From Rubrivivax sp. (lineage in GTDB: Bacteria; Pseudomonadota; Gammaproteobacteria; Burkholderiales; Burkholderiaceae_C), in contig JADJYX010000004.1 in NCBI GenBank assembly GCA_016719535.1, positions 48,875 to 112,874 of the forward strand: a stretch of 64,000 nucleotides of DNA, written 5' to 3'. Positions 42,552-51,432 of the stretch are shown piece after piece. How positions within the stretch are numbered: position 1 is the stretch's first letter; each line of letters starts with the position of its first letter. The notes below the pieces were generated by a model that saw only the letters and a list, made by a program, of their open reading frames with translations, ran no database searches and had not been told where the DNA came from. The translations under genes and the position numbers were made by a program.

Positions 42552-43985
42552 TCAGTGGCCGCCGTCGCCGGCGGCGGCAGCGGCGGGGGCGGCAGGGGCC
42601 GCGGCGGCGCTCAGGCTGGGCTTGCCGACGAGCGCCATGTCGAGGTCGGCCTGCGCGAGCCAGAAGTCGCGCAGCGCCTCGATGGCGGCATTGACGCCGG
42701 CGATCTGCGAGCGCGCATCGGCCAGCAGTTCGAAGACGCCGATCAGCATGCCGTTGTAGCGCAGCAGGTTTTCCTCCGCGATGCGGCGTTTGAGCGGCAC
42801 GATCTCGTCGCGCTGGTGCTTCGCGATGTCCCACGCCGTGCGGTAGGCGCCGTAGGCCTCGCGCACCTCGGAGCGGGCGTTGATCGCCGTCTCGGCAGCC
42901 CGGTTGACGGCCTGCCCGTACAGGCTCTCGGCCCTGGCCACGCGCGCGGTGCCGAAGTCGAACAGCGGCAGCTCGAAGCCGACCTCCCAGGCGCTTTGCG
43001 TCGGCGCCTCGTTGGAGCCGTTGCGCATCAGGCCGAGCTCGAGCACGTTGACGAAGCGCGTCGTGCGCGTCAGGCCCAGGTTCTTCGCCGTCTGCTCGGC
43101 GGCCAGGCGCGCGCCCTGCACGTCCAGCCGCTGCGCGATGGCGGTGCGTTCGACCTCGGGCAGGTCGCGCGGCGCCGCCGGCAGGTCGGGCAGCCGCTCG
43201 GGCAGGCGGAAGGCCGTCTGCGCGCCCCACAGCCCCAGCAGGCGGGTCAGCCGCTCGCGCGTGGCCAGGCGCGCCTGCTGGGCGCGCGCCAGCGCCAGCG
43301 CGGCATCGGCGTGGAAGGATTGTTCGCGCGCCTGCTGCAGTGGGTTGAAATTGCCGACCTGCGCCATGCGCCGCGCCAGCTCGGCGCTGGCCTCGGCGGC
43401 CTGCATCACCTGCGTGGCGTAGCGCACCGATTCCTCGGCCGCCACCGCCTGCACCCAGGCCTTGCGGGTGTCGGCGGCCAGCGCCAGCACCTGCATCGCG
43501 GCGAGGCCCTGTGCCTGCGCGAAGCGGCGCTGTTCGACCTCGCGCAGCAGCGGCATCGCCAGCAGCCGGCCCAGGTTCAGGTGCAGGCCGCGCTCGATCT
43601 CGCGCTCGTCGCCGCGTGTCGAGCGACCGAAGGAAAAACCGGGGTTGGCCAGGCGGCCGGCCTGCACGAGGTCGGCCTCGGTGATGCCGAGCTCGAAGAA
43701 GGCGGCCTGCAGCCCGCGGTTGTTCAGCAGCGCCAGCTGCACGGCGGCGTCGGCGCCCAGCGGCTGCTGCAGCAGTTCGGCGACGCGGCGGTCGATGGCC
43801 TCGCGGTCGGCACCGCTGCGCGCCCAGCGCAGGTCCTTGGCCAGGTGCTGGCGCGCGGCCTGCTCGACGCCGCCGAAGCCGCCATCGGGGCTGAAGGACG
43901 CGCAGCCGGCCAGCAGCGCCAGCGCCGCGGCGGCAGCCAGCGGGCGCAGGACACGGCGTGGGTCGGGGATGAGGGTGGCGGTCAT
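42552..43985 (-). CDS. TolC-family outer membrane lipoprotein of the copper operon
   Basis: The 477-residue outer membrane channel-type protein has a lipoprotein signal (LALLAGC). Two OEP repeats form long coiled helices, for example ALLNNRGLQAAFFELGITEAD and RAAETAINARSEVREAYGAY. A short Ala-rich tail follows. No membrane-fusion or RND partner is adjacent, so its pump is unclear. It lies 2 bp after the small His-rich protein and 19 bp before the oxidase, hence one operon. Confidence 0.88.
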   Translation of the reverse strand: MTATLIPDPRRVLRPLAAAAALALLAGCASFSPDGGFGGVEQAARQHLAKDLRWARSGADREAIDRRVAELLQQPLGADAAVQLALLNNRGLQAAFFELGITEADLVQAGRLANPGFSFGRSTRGDEREIERGLHLNLGRLLAMPLLREVEQRRFAQAQGLAAMQVLALAADTRKAWVQAVAAEESVRYATQVMQAAEASAELARRMAQVGNFNPLQQAREQSFHADAALALARAQQARLATRERLTRLLGLWGAQTAFRLPERLPDLPAAPRDLPEVERTAIAQRLDVQGARLAAEQTAKNLGLTRTTRFVNVLELGLMRNGSNEAPTQSAWEVGFELPLFDFGTARVARAESLYGQAVNRAAETAINARSEVREAYGAYRTAWDIAKHQRDEIVPLKRRIAEENLLRYNGMLIGVFELLADARSQIAGVNAAIEALRDFWLAQADLDMALVGKPSLSAAAAPAAPAAAAAGDGGH

Positions 43986-43987
43986 GC

Positions 43988-44299
43988 TCAATGCTTGTGC
44001 GGTTGCCCGGCGGCGTTGCCGGCGGCGGGCGCCGAGGCGGGGGCATCGGGCTGCGCCGCCTGGCGCAGGTAGGTGCGCCAGCCGCCGATGCGGGTCACGG
44101 TGTCGTTGGCCGCCTTCCAGTCGCCGACCGTGACCGCGCCGCCGCCGCGGTAGCGTTGCAGCGCCGATTCGTGCTGGGCCGTGGGCACGCTGGCACGGGC
44201 GTCCAGCGGGTCGGGTCGGGACGCCGGCTGCGCCAGGGTGGTGGCGCTCAGCCACAGGCCGGTGGCCGCCAGCAAGGGGGCGCGGATGATCGGGTGCAT
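43988..44299 (-). CDS. Small periplasmic protein with His-rich C terminus, copper operon
   Basis: The 103-residue protein has a signal peptide (to about residue 23). Its conserved-looking core SALQRYRGGGAVTVGDWKAA is followed by NDTVTRIGGWRTYLRQA. The tail ends GQPHKH, a potential metal site. It is found with copper-resistance TolC/oxidase genes in related bacteria as far as I recall. Function unknown. Confidence 0.75.
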   Translation of the reverse strand: MHPIIRAPLLAATGLWLSATTLAQPASRPDPLDARASVPTAQHESALQRYRGGGAVTVGDWKAANDTVTRIGGWRTYLRQAAQPDAPASAPAAGNAAGQPHKH

Positions 44300-44388
44300 G
44301 GGTTCCTCGGGGCAACCGAAAAGGGCCGTCCGCAGGCGCGGGCGGTGGGTGTGGGGCGAAGGATGCCGGCGCGGCAGCGGCCGGCCGC

Positions 44389-44775
44389 TCAGGCCCGGGG
44401 CGGTCGCTCGAGCCCGGCCGGCACGAAGGACGTGCCCGCCGGTTGCGCCATCTCGGCGGCAAAGCCGCCGATCGGGGCCGACGGCAGGTCGACGGCCCGG
44501 CTCGGCAAGCCGATGGCCGGGCAGCAGGCCGCGCAGGCGCTGCAGGTGTGGCCGCGGTCAGCGTGGTCGTGGGCGGCGGCAGCGGCGTCGGCAGCGGTGT
44601 CGGCAGCGCGGTGATGGGCCTGCGCGTGCCCCACCTCGGCATCGATGGCCCTCGCCTGCAGGTGCACGCGGTCTGGCAGCGGTGCGCCGTGCAGCAATCC
44701 GGCCGCAGCCAGGCCCTGCACGGGCAGGGCCAGTGCCATCAACCAGACCAGCAGCGATCGCCAGAGCACTATCAC
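44389..44775 (-). CDS. DUF2946-like protein with Cys/His metal-binding motif
   Basis: The roughly 128-residue protein begins at GTG 44775 (a second GTG at 44769 is possible) with a membrane or signal helix (LWRSLLVWLMALALPVQGLA). It then has a His-rich stretch (HAQAHHRAADT, AHDHADRGH) and the cysteine cluster CSACAACCP. It resembles DUF2946 proteins that sit at the head of copper operons. It is 89 bp upstream of the small His-rich protein. The start codon has no clear Shine-Dalgarno, so the N terminus is uncertain. Confidence 0.7.
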   Translation of the reverse strand: MIVLWRSLLVWLMALALPVQGLAAAGLLHGAPLPDRVHLQARAIDAEVGHAQAHHRAADTAADAAAAAHDHADRGHTCSACAACCPAIGLPSRAVDLPSAPIGGFAAEMAQPAGTSFVPAGLERPPRA

Positions 44776-44862
44776 GGCCGAGACTGTATCGGAACGCGCA
44801 ATGCCCCGTCGCCGTGGCCCCATGGTTGACGCTGTTTCGAGCGGCGGTGTACGGTCGCCTGC

Positions 44863-45822
44863 ATGGCCGCCTCCACCCAACGCTGCCGGCTCGATGCAAC
44901 CCGCCGGCACGCACCGATCGACCGGCGGCAGTGGCTCGTCACCGCGGCCGCGGCGGCCTGGTCGGCGCGGGCCGCGGCGCAGGACCGTGCGACGCCGCTG
45001 GCTCGCCGCATCCCGTCCAGCGGCGAGCTGCTGCCGGCCATCGGCCTGGGCAGCTGGATCACCTTCAACGTCGGCAGTGACCGCGTCGCGCGCGACGCCT
45101 GCGTCGAGGTGGTGCGCGCCTTCTTCGCCGAAGGCGGGCGCCTGATCGATTCGTCGCCGATGTATGGATCCTCGCAGCCCACCATCGGCCACGCGCTGGC
45201 GCGGCTGGGGCACCCGCCCGCGCTGTTTGCGGCCGAGAAGGTGTGGTCGGGCGACGCGGCGCGCGCGCCGGCGCAGATCGAGGCCTCGCGCGCGCACTGG
45301 GGCGTGCCTCGCTTCGACCTGCTGCAGGTGCACAACCTGTGGGCGTGGCAGCAGCACCTGCCGCGGCTGTTCGCGCTGAAGGCTGCCGGCCGCCTGCGTT
45401 ATGTCGGCATCAGCACCTCCGAAGGCCGGCGCCACGCCGAACTCGAGCAGGTCATGCGCACGCAGCCGATCGACTTCGTGCAGCTGACCTACAACCCGCT
45501 CGACCGCGAGGCCGAGGCCCGGCTGCTGCCGCTGGCGCAGGCGCGCGGCATCGGCGTCATCGTCAATCGGCCGTTCCGCGAAGGCCAGCTGCTGCGCGCA
45601 CTGGCGCGCCACCCGCTGCCGGCCTGGGCGGCCGAGGTCGACTGCGTGCACTGGGCGCAGGTGGTGCTGAAATTCATCGTCACGCACCCGGCGGTGACCT
45701 GCGCCATCCCGGCCACCAGCCAGGTGAGCCACCTGCGCCAGAACATGGCGGCGCTGCGCGGGCGCCAGCCCGACGCCGCGCTGCGCGCGCGCATCGCCCG
45801 CGAACTGGCGGCGCTGGTGTAG
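44863..45822 (+). CDS. Aldo/keto reductase with Tat-type N terminus
   Basis: The 319-residue protein has a TIM-barrel with the AKR tetrad region: DSSPMYGSS (Asp and Tyr), AAEKVW (Lys) and LLQVHNLW (His). NADPH-binding sequence lies near the C terminus (AIPATSQVSHLRQN). The N terminus carries a twin-arginine-like signal (DRRQWLVTAAAAAWSARAAAQ), so it may be periplasmic, unusual for an NADPH enzyme. It is divergent from the copper operon. Substrate unknown. Confidence 0.87.
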   Translation: MAASTQRCRLDATRRHAPIDRRQWLVTAAAAAWSARAAAQDRATPLARRIPSSGELLPAIGLGSWITFNVGSDRVARDACVEVVRAFFAEGGRLIDSSPMYGSSQPTIGHALARLGHPPALFAAEKVWSGDAARAPAQIEASRAHWGVPRFDLLQVHNLWAWQQHLPRLFALKAAGRLRYVGISTSEGRRHAELEQVMRTQPIDFVQLTYNPLDREAEARLLPLAQARGIGVIVNRPFREGQLLRALARHPLPAWAAEVDCVHWAQVVLKFIVTHPAVTCAIPATSQVSHLRQNMAALRGRQPDAALRARIARELAALV

Positions 45823-45835
45823 CGGCCCTGGAGGC

Positions 45836-46513
45836 ATGTTGAGCGAGTGGTGGACCTACCGGCCGTCCGACTTCCTGATGTTCTCGCCGCGCATCCATGC
45901 GCGGCTGTTCGAGTCGGTCAACCTGCAGTGGTGGCCGCTGGCGCTGCTGCTGCCGCTGGCCGGGCTGGCCTGGGCCTGGCTGCTGTGGCGGCGGGGTGCG
46001 GCGCTGCGGCCGGGCCTGGCGGCGCTGGGCGTGGTGTGGATCTTCGTCGCCTGGACCTTCCATGCCGAGCGCTTCGTGCCCATCAACTGGGCGGCGGTGG
46101 CCTTCGTGCTGCTCTTTGCGCTGCAGGGTGTCGGCCTGCTGGGGCTGGCCGCGCTCGGCGGCGTGCAGGTGCAGCGGCACGGTGCGCGCGCCGCCATCGG
46201 GCTGGCGCTGTGGCTGCTGGCGCTGCTGGCGCACCCGTTGCTGGCGGCGCTGCTGGACCGGCCCTGGCTGCAGGCCGAGGTCTTCGGCCTGGCGCCCGAC
46301 CCGACGGCGATCGCCACCCTGGGCGTGTGGCTGCTGCTGCGCGCCGATTCGCGGGCCGGTGTCTGGGTCTGGCGGGTGCTGGGCACGCTGCCGCTGGTCT
46401 GGTGTGGCATCAGCGCCGCGCTGCTGGCCACGATGGATTCCGGCCAGGCCTGGGTGCCGGCGGCGGCCGCGCTGCTGACGCTGGCGGCGCTGGCGCTGCC
46501 GCCGCGCCGGTGA
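45836..46513 (+). CDS. DUF6064-like integral membrane protein
   Basis: The 225-residue protein starts MLSEWWTYRPSDFLMFSPRI, the signature of a small family of unknown membrane proteins. About six hydrophobic helices follow. GGAGG lies right before the start. It follows the aldo/keto reductase by 13 bp, so the two are probably cotranscribed. No known function. Confidence 0.75.
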   Translation: MLSEWWTYRPSDFLMFSPRIHARLFESVNLQWWPLALLLPLAGLAWAWLLWRRGAALRPGLAALGVVWIFVAWTFHAERFVPINWAAVAFVLLFALQGVGLLGLAALGGVQVQRHGARAAIGLALWLLALLAHPLLAALLDRPWLQAEVFGLAPDPTAIATLGVWLLLRADSRAGVWVWRVLGTLPLVWCGISAALLATMDSGQAWVPAAAALLTLAALALPPRR

Positions 46514-46517
46514 ACGA

Positions 46518-46880
46518 TCAGCCTCCGTTGGCGGCGAAGAGGCGTTCGACGGCGGCGTCGATGATCACGGCGCAGATGCTGTAGATCAGCGAGCCGATCA
46601 GCGCCGCGCCGAAACCGGTGACGTTGAAGCCCTGCAGCAGCGAGGCCGCCGCCCAGAACATCAGCGCATTGATGACGAAGAGAAACAGGCCCAGCGTCAG
46701 CAGCGTGACCGGCAGCGTCAGCAGCACCAGCAGCGGGCGCACCAGCGTATTCAGCAGCCCCAGCACCAGCGCCGCCACCATCGCCGCGCCGAAGCCGGCG
46801 ACGCTGACGCCGGCATCGACATTGGCCACCAGCAGCAGGGCGGCGGCCAGCAGCAGCCAGCGCACGATCAGCTTCAACAT
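46518..46880 (-). CDS. Phage-holin-like membrane protein (PF04020 type)
   Basis: The 120-residue protein has four membrane helices and the family pattern LLNTLVRPLLVLLTLPVTLLTLGLF followed by INALMFWAAASLLQGFNV. It is often annotated as phage holin family protein, but it is chromosomal and widespread and not linked to a prophage here. It converges with the DUF6064-like gene. Confidence 0.85.
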   Translation of the reverse strand: MLKLIVRWLLLAAALLLVANVDAGVSVAGFGAAMVAALVLGLLNTLVRPLLVLLTLPVTLLTLGLFLFVINALMFWAAASLLQGFNVTGFGAALIGSLIYSICAVIIDAAVERLFAANGG

Positions 46881-46936
46881 GCCGGCAGCTTAACAGCCGG
46901 CGCGCCACCGGCATCGGCCGTGCCAGACTTCGACCC

Positions 46937-47545
46937 ATGCCTGCCGCCTTCATGCCCGCCCACAGCCCCGCCGCCGAGCGCAACCGCGGCCCCATCCTGG
47001 CCGAGCTGCTGCGCCGGCTGCCGTCCGCCGGCACGGCGCTGGAGATCGCCGCCGGCACCGGCCAGCATGCGGCGCACTTTGCCGCCGCGCTGCCGGGCTG
47101 GACCTGGCAGCCCACCGACGGCGATGCCGCCGCGCTGCCGTCGATCGACGCCTGGTGCCGCGGCCTGCCCAACGTCCGGCCCGCGCTGCAGCTCGACGTG
47201 CTGGCGGCCGCCTGGCCGGGGGTGCCGGATCGGGTCGACCTCGTCTATGCCGCCAACCTGCTGCACATCGCGCCCTGGCCGGTGTGCGCGGCGTTGATGC
47301 AGGGTGCCGCACGCCACCTGGCGCCGCAGAGCCTGCTGGTCACCTACGGCCCCTGGTTCGTCGACGGCGAGCCCACCGCGCCCGGCAACCTGGCCTTCGA
47401 CGCCGACCTGCGCGCCCGCAACCCGGCCTGGGGCCTGCGCCGGCTGGCCGACGTCGAGGCCCAGGCGCTGGCCGCCGGCCTGTTGCTGCGCGAAGCGGTC
47501 GCGATGCCGGCCAACAACCGGCTGCTGGTGTGGGGGCGCGGCTGA
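46937..47545 (+). CDS. DUF938 SAM-dependent methyltransferase-like protein
   Basis: The 202-residue protein starts PAAERNRGPILAEL and shows motif I LEIAAGTGQHAAHFA (about residues 35-49), then YAANLLHIAPW and YGPWFVDGEPTAPGN, which are diagnostic of the DUF938 family. Substrate unknown. Another ATG lies five codons on. Confidence 0.88.
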   Translation: MPAAFMPAHSPAAERNRGPILAELLRRLPSAGTALEIAAGTGQHAAHFAAALPGWTWQPTDGDAAALPSIDAWCRGLPNVRPALQLDVLAAAWPGVPDRVDLVYAANLLHIAPWPVCAALMQGAARHLAPQSLLVTYGPWFVDGEPTAPGNLAFDADLRARNPAWGLRRLADVEAQALAAGLLLREAVAMPANNRLLVWGRG

Positions 47546-47640
47546 TCCCGCGGCGGCCTGCCTGGACGCTTGTCAACAGGATCCCCAGCGGGCGCGGGCC
47601 TGAAGTGGCGCCGGACCGGAAACCAGGCATCCTCGGACAA

Positions 47641-50412
47641 ATGCAATCGATGCCCCCGCCCGCACCCGGCGCCCCGGCTGCCGCCGCGCCGTCGAGCGAC
47701 AGCCCCCATGTCGCGTGGCATTCGCTGGCCGTCGACGAGGCGCTGCGGCGCGCCGGCTGCCCGCCGGCAAGCGGACTGGCCGCCGCCGAGGTGGCCCGCC
47801 GCCGCGCGCGCCATGGCCCCAATGCGCTGCCCGAGCCGCCGCCCAGGCCGCTGTGGCGCACGGTGGCGCGCCAGTTCCAGAGCCCGCTGATCTACATCTT
47901 GTTCGTCGCCGCGGTGATGGCGGTGGCGCTGGGCCACCACGGCGATGCCGGCGTCATCCTGGCGGTGGTGCTGGTCAATGCGCTGATCGGCAGCTTCCAG
48001 GAGGGGCGCGCCGAGCGTTCGATGGCGGCGCTGCGCCGGCTGTCGGCGCTGCATGTGCGCGTGCTGCGCGACGGCGTGGAATCGGTGGTCGAGGCGCACG
48101 AGCTGGTCCCCGGCGATCTCATGCTGCTGGCTGCCGGCGATGCCGTGGCCGCCGATGCGCGGCTGGTCGACGAGGCGCAGCTGCAGGTGGCCGAGGCCGC
48201 GCTCACCGGCGAATCGGTGCCGGTGTCGAAGTCGACCGACGCCGTGCCCGAGGCCACCGGCCTGGCCGACCGCCACGGCATGGTCTATTCGGGCACGCAT
48301 GTCACCAACGGCCGCGCGCGCGCGCTGGTGGTGGCCACGGGCACGCACACCGAGGTCGGCCGCATCGCCGGGCTGACCGAGGGCGCCGAGGAGCCGAAGA
48401 CGCCGCTCGAACAACGTTTGGCGCAATTCGGTCGCGCGCTCGTGGGCGCCGCGCTGGGGCTGTTCGTGCTGGTGGTGCTGCTGGGCCTGTGGCGGCAGCT
48501 GCCGCTGGCCGACGTGCTGATGGTGGCCATCAGCCAGATGGTGTCGATGGTGCCCGAAGGGCTGCCGGTGGCGATGACGATCGCGCTGGCGGTGGGCATG
48601 CAGCGCATGGCCGCGCGCGGCGCCATCATCCGGCGGCTGTCGGCGGTGGAGACGCTGGGATCGACCACCGTCATCTGCAGCGACAAGACCGGCACGCTGA
48701 CGCGCAACGAGATGACGGTGGTGGCGCTGTGGCTGCCCGGCCCCGGCGCTGCCCGCACGATCACGGTCGAGGGCATCGGCTATGCACCCGCAGGCCGGTT
48801 GCACGAGGGTGGCCGCGCGGTGGATGCCGACGATGCCGCATTGCGCGAGCTGCTGTGTGCGGCCGCGCTGTGCAACGACGCCGAGATGCTGCCGCCCGAG
48901 GACGAACGCGGCGCCTGGACGGTGCTGGGCGACCCCACCGAAGGTGCGCTGCTGGTGCTGGCGAAGAAGGGCGGGCTCGAACTGCCGGCGCTGCGCCGGC
49001 AGGCCCCGCGCGAGGCCGAGCTGCCCTTCGACAGCGACACCAAGCTGATGGCCACGCGCCACCGCCTGGCCGATGCGCCGCGCCGGGTGTGGATCAAGGG
49101 CGCGCCCGAAGCCGTGCTGCGCCTGTGCCCGGCCGGCGATGCGGCGCTGGTGCAGGCCGCCCGCGCGCAGGCCGAGGCCATGGCCACGCAGGCCCTGCGC
49201 GTGCTGGCCTTCGCGGTGGTCGACGACGACACGCTCGACCCCGCCGCCGGCTTCGACGCGCTCGACGGCCGTGCGCGGCTGCTCGGCCTGGCGGGCCAGA
49301 TCGACCCGCCGCGCGAGGAAGTGAAGGTGGCGGTGGCCGCCTGCCGGGTCGCGGGCATCCGGCCCGTCATGGTCACCGGCGACCACAAGCTGACCGGGCT
49401 GGCGATCGCGCGCGAACTGGGCATTGCGCGCCACGACGCACAGGTCAGCGAGCGCGCCGTGGACGGCCCCGAGCTCGAGCGCATGGGCGAGGCCGACCTG
49501 CGCGAGCAGCTGCCCGGCATCGCCGTCTTCGCGCGCGTGCAGCCGGCACAGAAGCTGCGCATCGTCGAGGCGCTGCAGGCGCGCGGCGAGGTGGTGGCGA
49601 TGACCGGGGACGGCGTCAACGACGCGCCGGCGCTGGCGCGTGCCGATGTCGGCGTCGCGATGGGCATCACCGGCACCGAGGTGGCCAAGAGCGCGGCCAA
49701 GATCGTCGTCACCGACGACAACTTCGCCACCATCGTCGGCGCCGTGGAGCAGGGGCGGGTGGTCTATGCCAACCTGAAGAAGGTCATCCTCTACCTGTTT
49801 GCCACCTCGATGGCCGAGGTGCTGGTGCTGCTGCTGGCGCTGGTGGGCGGCTTTCCGCTGCCGCTGGCGGCGGTGCAGATCCTGTGGATCAACATCGTCA
49901 CCGAGGGCACGGTGACGGTGAACCTGGTGATGGACCCGCCCGACGGCGACGAGATGCGCCGCCGGCCGGTGCCGCGCGACGACCGCCTGCTGGGCGCCGA
50001 GCTGCTGCGCCGGGTGGCGCTGATGACGCCGCTGATCGCCGCCGTCACCTTCGGCTGGTTTGCCTGGCGGCTGGGCCAGGGCGTGCCCGAGGCGCTGGTG
50101 CGCACCGAGACCTTCACCGTGCTGGCCATGTGCCAGTGGTTCAACGTGCTCAACTGCCAGAGCGCCACCGCCTCGGCGCTGGGGCCGCGGCTGCTGCGCA
50201 ACCGCTGGCTGGCGGGCGGCCTGACGCTGTCGGTGCTGCTGCAGGTGCTGGTGCTGTATGCGCCGCCGATGAATGCGCTCTTCCACACCGTGCCGCTGCC
50301 GCCAGCGTCGCTGCTGCCGCTGCTGGCACTGGCCAGCCTGGTGCTGTGGGCCGAGGAGGCGCGCAAGCTCTGGGTGCGCACGACGGCGCGGCGTGCAGGG
50401 CCGGCGGCATGA
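47641..50412 (+). CDS. P-type (type II) cation-transporting ATPase
   Basis: The 923-residue ATPase has an N-terminal cytosolic cation-ATPase domain (about 25-90). The actuator motif is LTGESVPV, PEGLP lies in TM4, and the phosphorylation site is DKTGTLT. The nucleotide-binding domain has KGAPEAVLRLCP, the hinge is MTGDGVNDAPAL, and six C-terminal helices follow. PEGLP and NIVTEGTVTVNL place it in the Ca2+/Na+-type P2 group rather than MgtA; the ion is not provable by eye. Its stop overlaps the following exchanger gene by four bases, which suggests a shared ion. Confidence 0.92.
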   Translation: MQSMPPPAPGAPAAAAPSSDSPHVAWHSLAVDEALRRAGCPPASGLAAAEVARRRARHGPNALPEPPPRPLWRTVARQFQSPLIYILFVAAVMAVALGHHGDAGVILAVVLVNALIGSFQEGRAERSMAALRRLSALHVRVLRDGVESVVEAHELVPGDLMLLAAGDAVAADARLVDEAQLQVAEAALTGESVPVSKSTDAVPEATGLADRHGMVYSGTHVTNGRARALVVATGTHTEVGRIAGLTEGAEEPKTPLEQRLAQFGRALVGAALGLFVLVVLLGLWRQLPLADVLMVAISQMVSMVPEGLPVAMTIALAVGMQRMAARGAIIRRLSAVETLGSTTVICSDKTGTLTRNEMTVVALWLPGPGAARTITVEGIGYAPAGRLHEGGRAVDADDAALRELLCAAALCNDAEMLPPEDERGAWTVLGDPTEGALLVLAKKGGLELPALRRQAPREAELPFDSDTKLMATRHRLADAPRRVWIKGAPEAVLRLCPAGDAALVQAARAQAEAMATQALRVLAFAVVDDDTLDPAAGFDALDGRARLLGLAGQIDPPREEVKVAVAACRVAGIRPVMVTGDHKLTGLAIARELGIARHDAQVSERAVDGPELERMGEADLREQLPGIAVFARVQPAQKLRIVEALQARGEVVAMTGDGVNDAPALARADVGVAMGITGTEVAKSAAKIVVTDDNFATIVGAVEQGRVVYANLKKVILYLFATSMAEVLVLLLALVGGFPLPLAAVQILWINIVTEGTVTVNLVMDPPDGDEMRRRPVPRDDRLLGAELLRRVALMTPLIAAVTFGWFAWRLGQGVPEALVRTETFTVLAMCQWFNVLNCQSATASALGPRLLRNRWLAGGLTLSVLLQVLVLYAPPMNALFHTVPLPPASLLPLLALASLVLWAEEARKLWVRTTARRAGPAA

Positions 50413-51413
50413 CGCTGTGGCTGCTGCTGCTGCAGTTCGGCCTGTGCGGGCTGGTCATCGGCCGCGCCGGCTTCGTGCTCAGCCGCAGCGCCGACCGTAT
50501 CGCGCAGGCCACCGGACTCACCGGCGGCTGGGTCGGCCTGGCGCTGCTGGCCACCGTGACCTCGCTGCCCGAACTGGCCTCGGGCATCAGCGCCGTCACC
50601 GTGGTCGCGGCGCCCAACCTGGCGGTGGGCAATGCGCTCGGCGCCTGCGTCTTCAACCTGCTGTTCCTGGCGGTGGTGGATGCCCTGCAGCGGCGCCAGC
50701 CGATGTATGCGGCGGCCAGCACCGCGCACCTGCTGTCGGCCGGTTTCGGCGTCGTCATGCTGGGCTTCGTGGCCATGAGCCTGCTGATGGCCGGCGGCGC
50801 CCCCACGGCCTTCAACCTTGGCTTCTATACGCCGGCGCTGCTGGCGCTGTACCTGCTGGCGCTGCGCAGCGTCTTCGCGCACGAGCGTGCGCTGCAGCCG
50901 GCTGGTGCGGGGGCCACGCTGCCGCTGGCCGACCCCTCGTTGCGCGCCGAATGGCGCCGCTTCGGCCTGGCGGCGGTGGCGGTGCTGGCCGCGGGCAGCT
51001 GGCTGCCCGGGCTGGCCAGCCAGCTGGCCGCCACCATGGGCTGGAGCCGCAGCTTCGTCGGCACCGTCTTCATGGCGCTGGTGACCACGCTGCCCGAGAT
51101 GGCGGTCACGCTGTCGGCGCTGCGCCTGGGCGCGCTCGACATGGCGATCGGCAACCTGCTGGGCAGCAACCTGTTCAACGTCACCATCCTGGCCATCGAC
51201 GATCTCTTCTACCGCCACCGCCCGCTGCTGGCCGATGCCGCGCCGGTGCATGCCGGCACCGCGGTGGCCGGGGTGATGATGACGGGGCTGGTGATGATCG
51301 GCCTGGTGATGCGCCCGCAGGGGCGCGTGCTGCGCGTCACCAGCTGGGTCAGCATCGGCCTGGTGGCGGCCTACGGCCTCAATGCGGCGCTGGTCTTCCT
51401 GGCCGCCGGGTGA
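50409..51413 (+). CDS. Sodium/calcium exchanger family membrane protein
   Basis: The 334-residue protein has two homologous halves of five helices. The alpha-repeats are ATVTSLPELASGISAV with GNALGACVFNLLFL in the first half, and ALVTTLPEMAVTLSALR with GNLLGSNLFNVTIL in the second. That is the complete CaCA signature. It is coupled to the P-type ATPase by an ATGA overlap. Together they look like a Ca2+ export unit (primary pump plus exchanger), which is inferred. Confidence 0.9.
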   Translation: MTLWLLLLQFGLCGLVIGRAGFVLSRSADRIAQATGLTGGWVGLALLATVTSLPELASGISAVTVVAAPNLAVGNALGACVFNLLFLAVVDALQRRQPMYAAASTAHLLSAGFGVVMLGFVAMSLLMAGGAPTAFNLGFYTPALLALYLLALRSVFAHERALQPAGAGATLPLADPSLRAEWRRFGLAAVAVLAAGSWLPGLASQLAATMGWSRSFVGTVFMALVTTLPEMAVTLSALRLGALDMAIGNLLGSNLFNVTILAIDDLFYRHRPLLADAAPVHAGTAVAGVMMTGLVMIGLVMRPQGRVLRVTSWVSIGLVAAYGLNAALVFLAAG

Positions 51414-51432
51414 GATGTCGACCAGGCCAGCT

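Noticed and set aside
46518..46880. Holin-like annotation suggesting a prophage
   Set aside because: PF04020-type membrane proteins are chromosomal in many bacteria and no phage genes are nearby.
47344..50286. A 980-codon minus-strand open frame opposite the P-type ATPase
   Set aside because: His/Gln/Arg-rich composition of an antisense shadow; the ATPase motifs on the plus strand are decisive.
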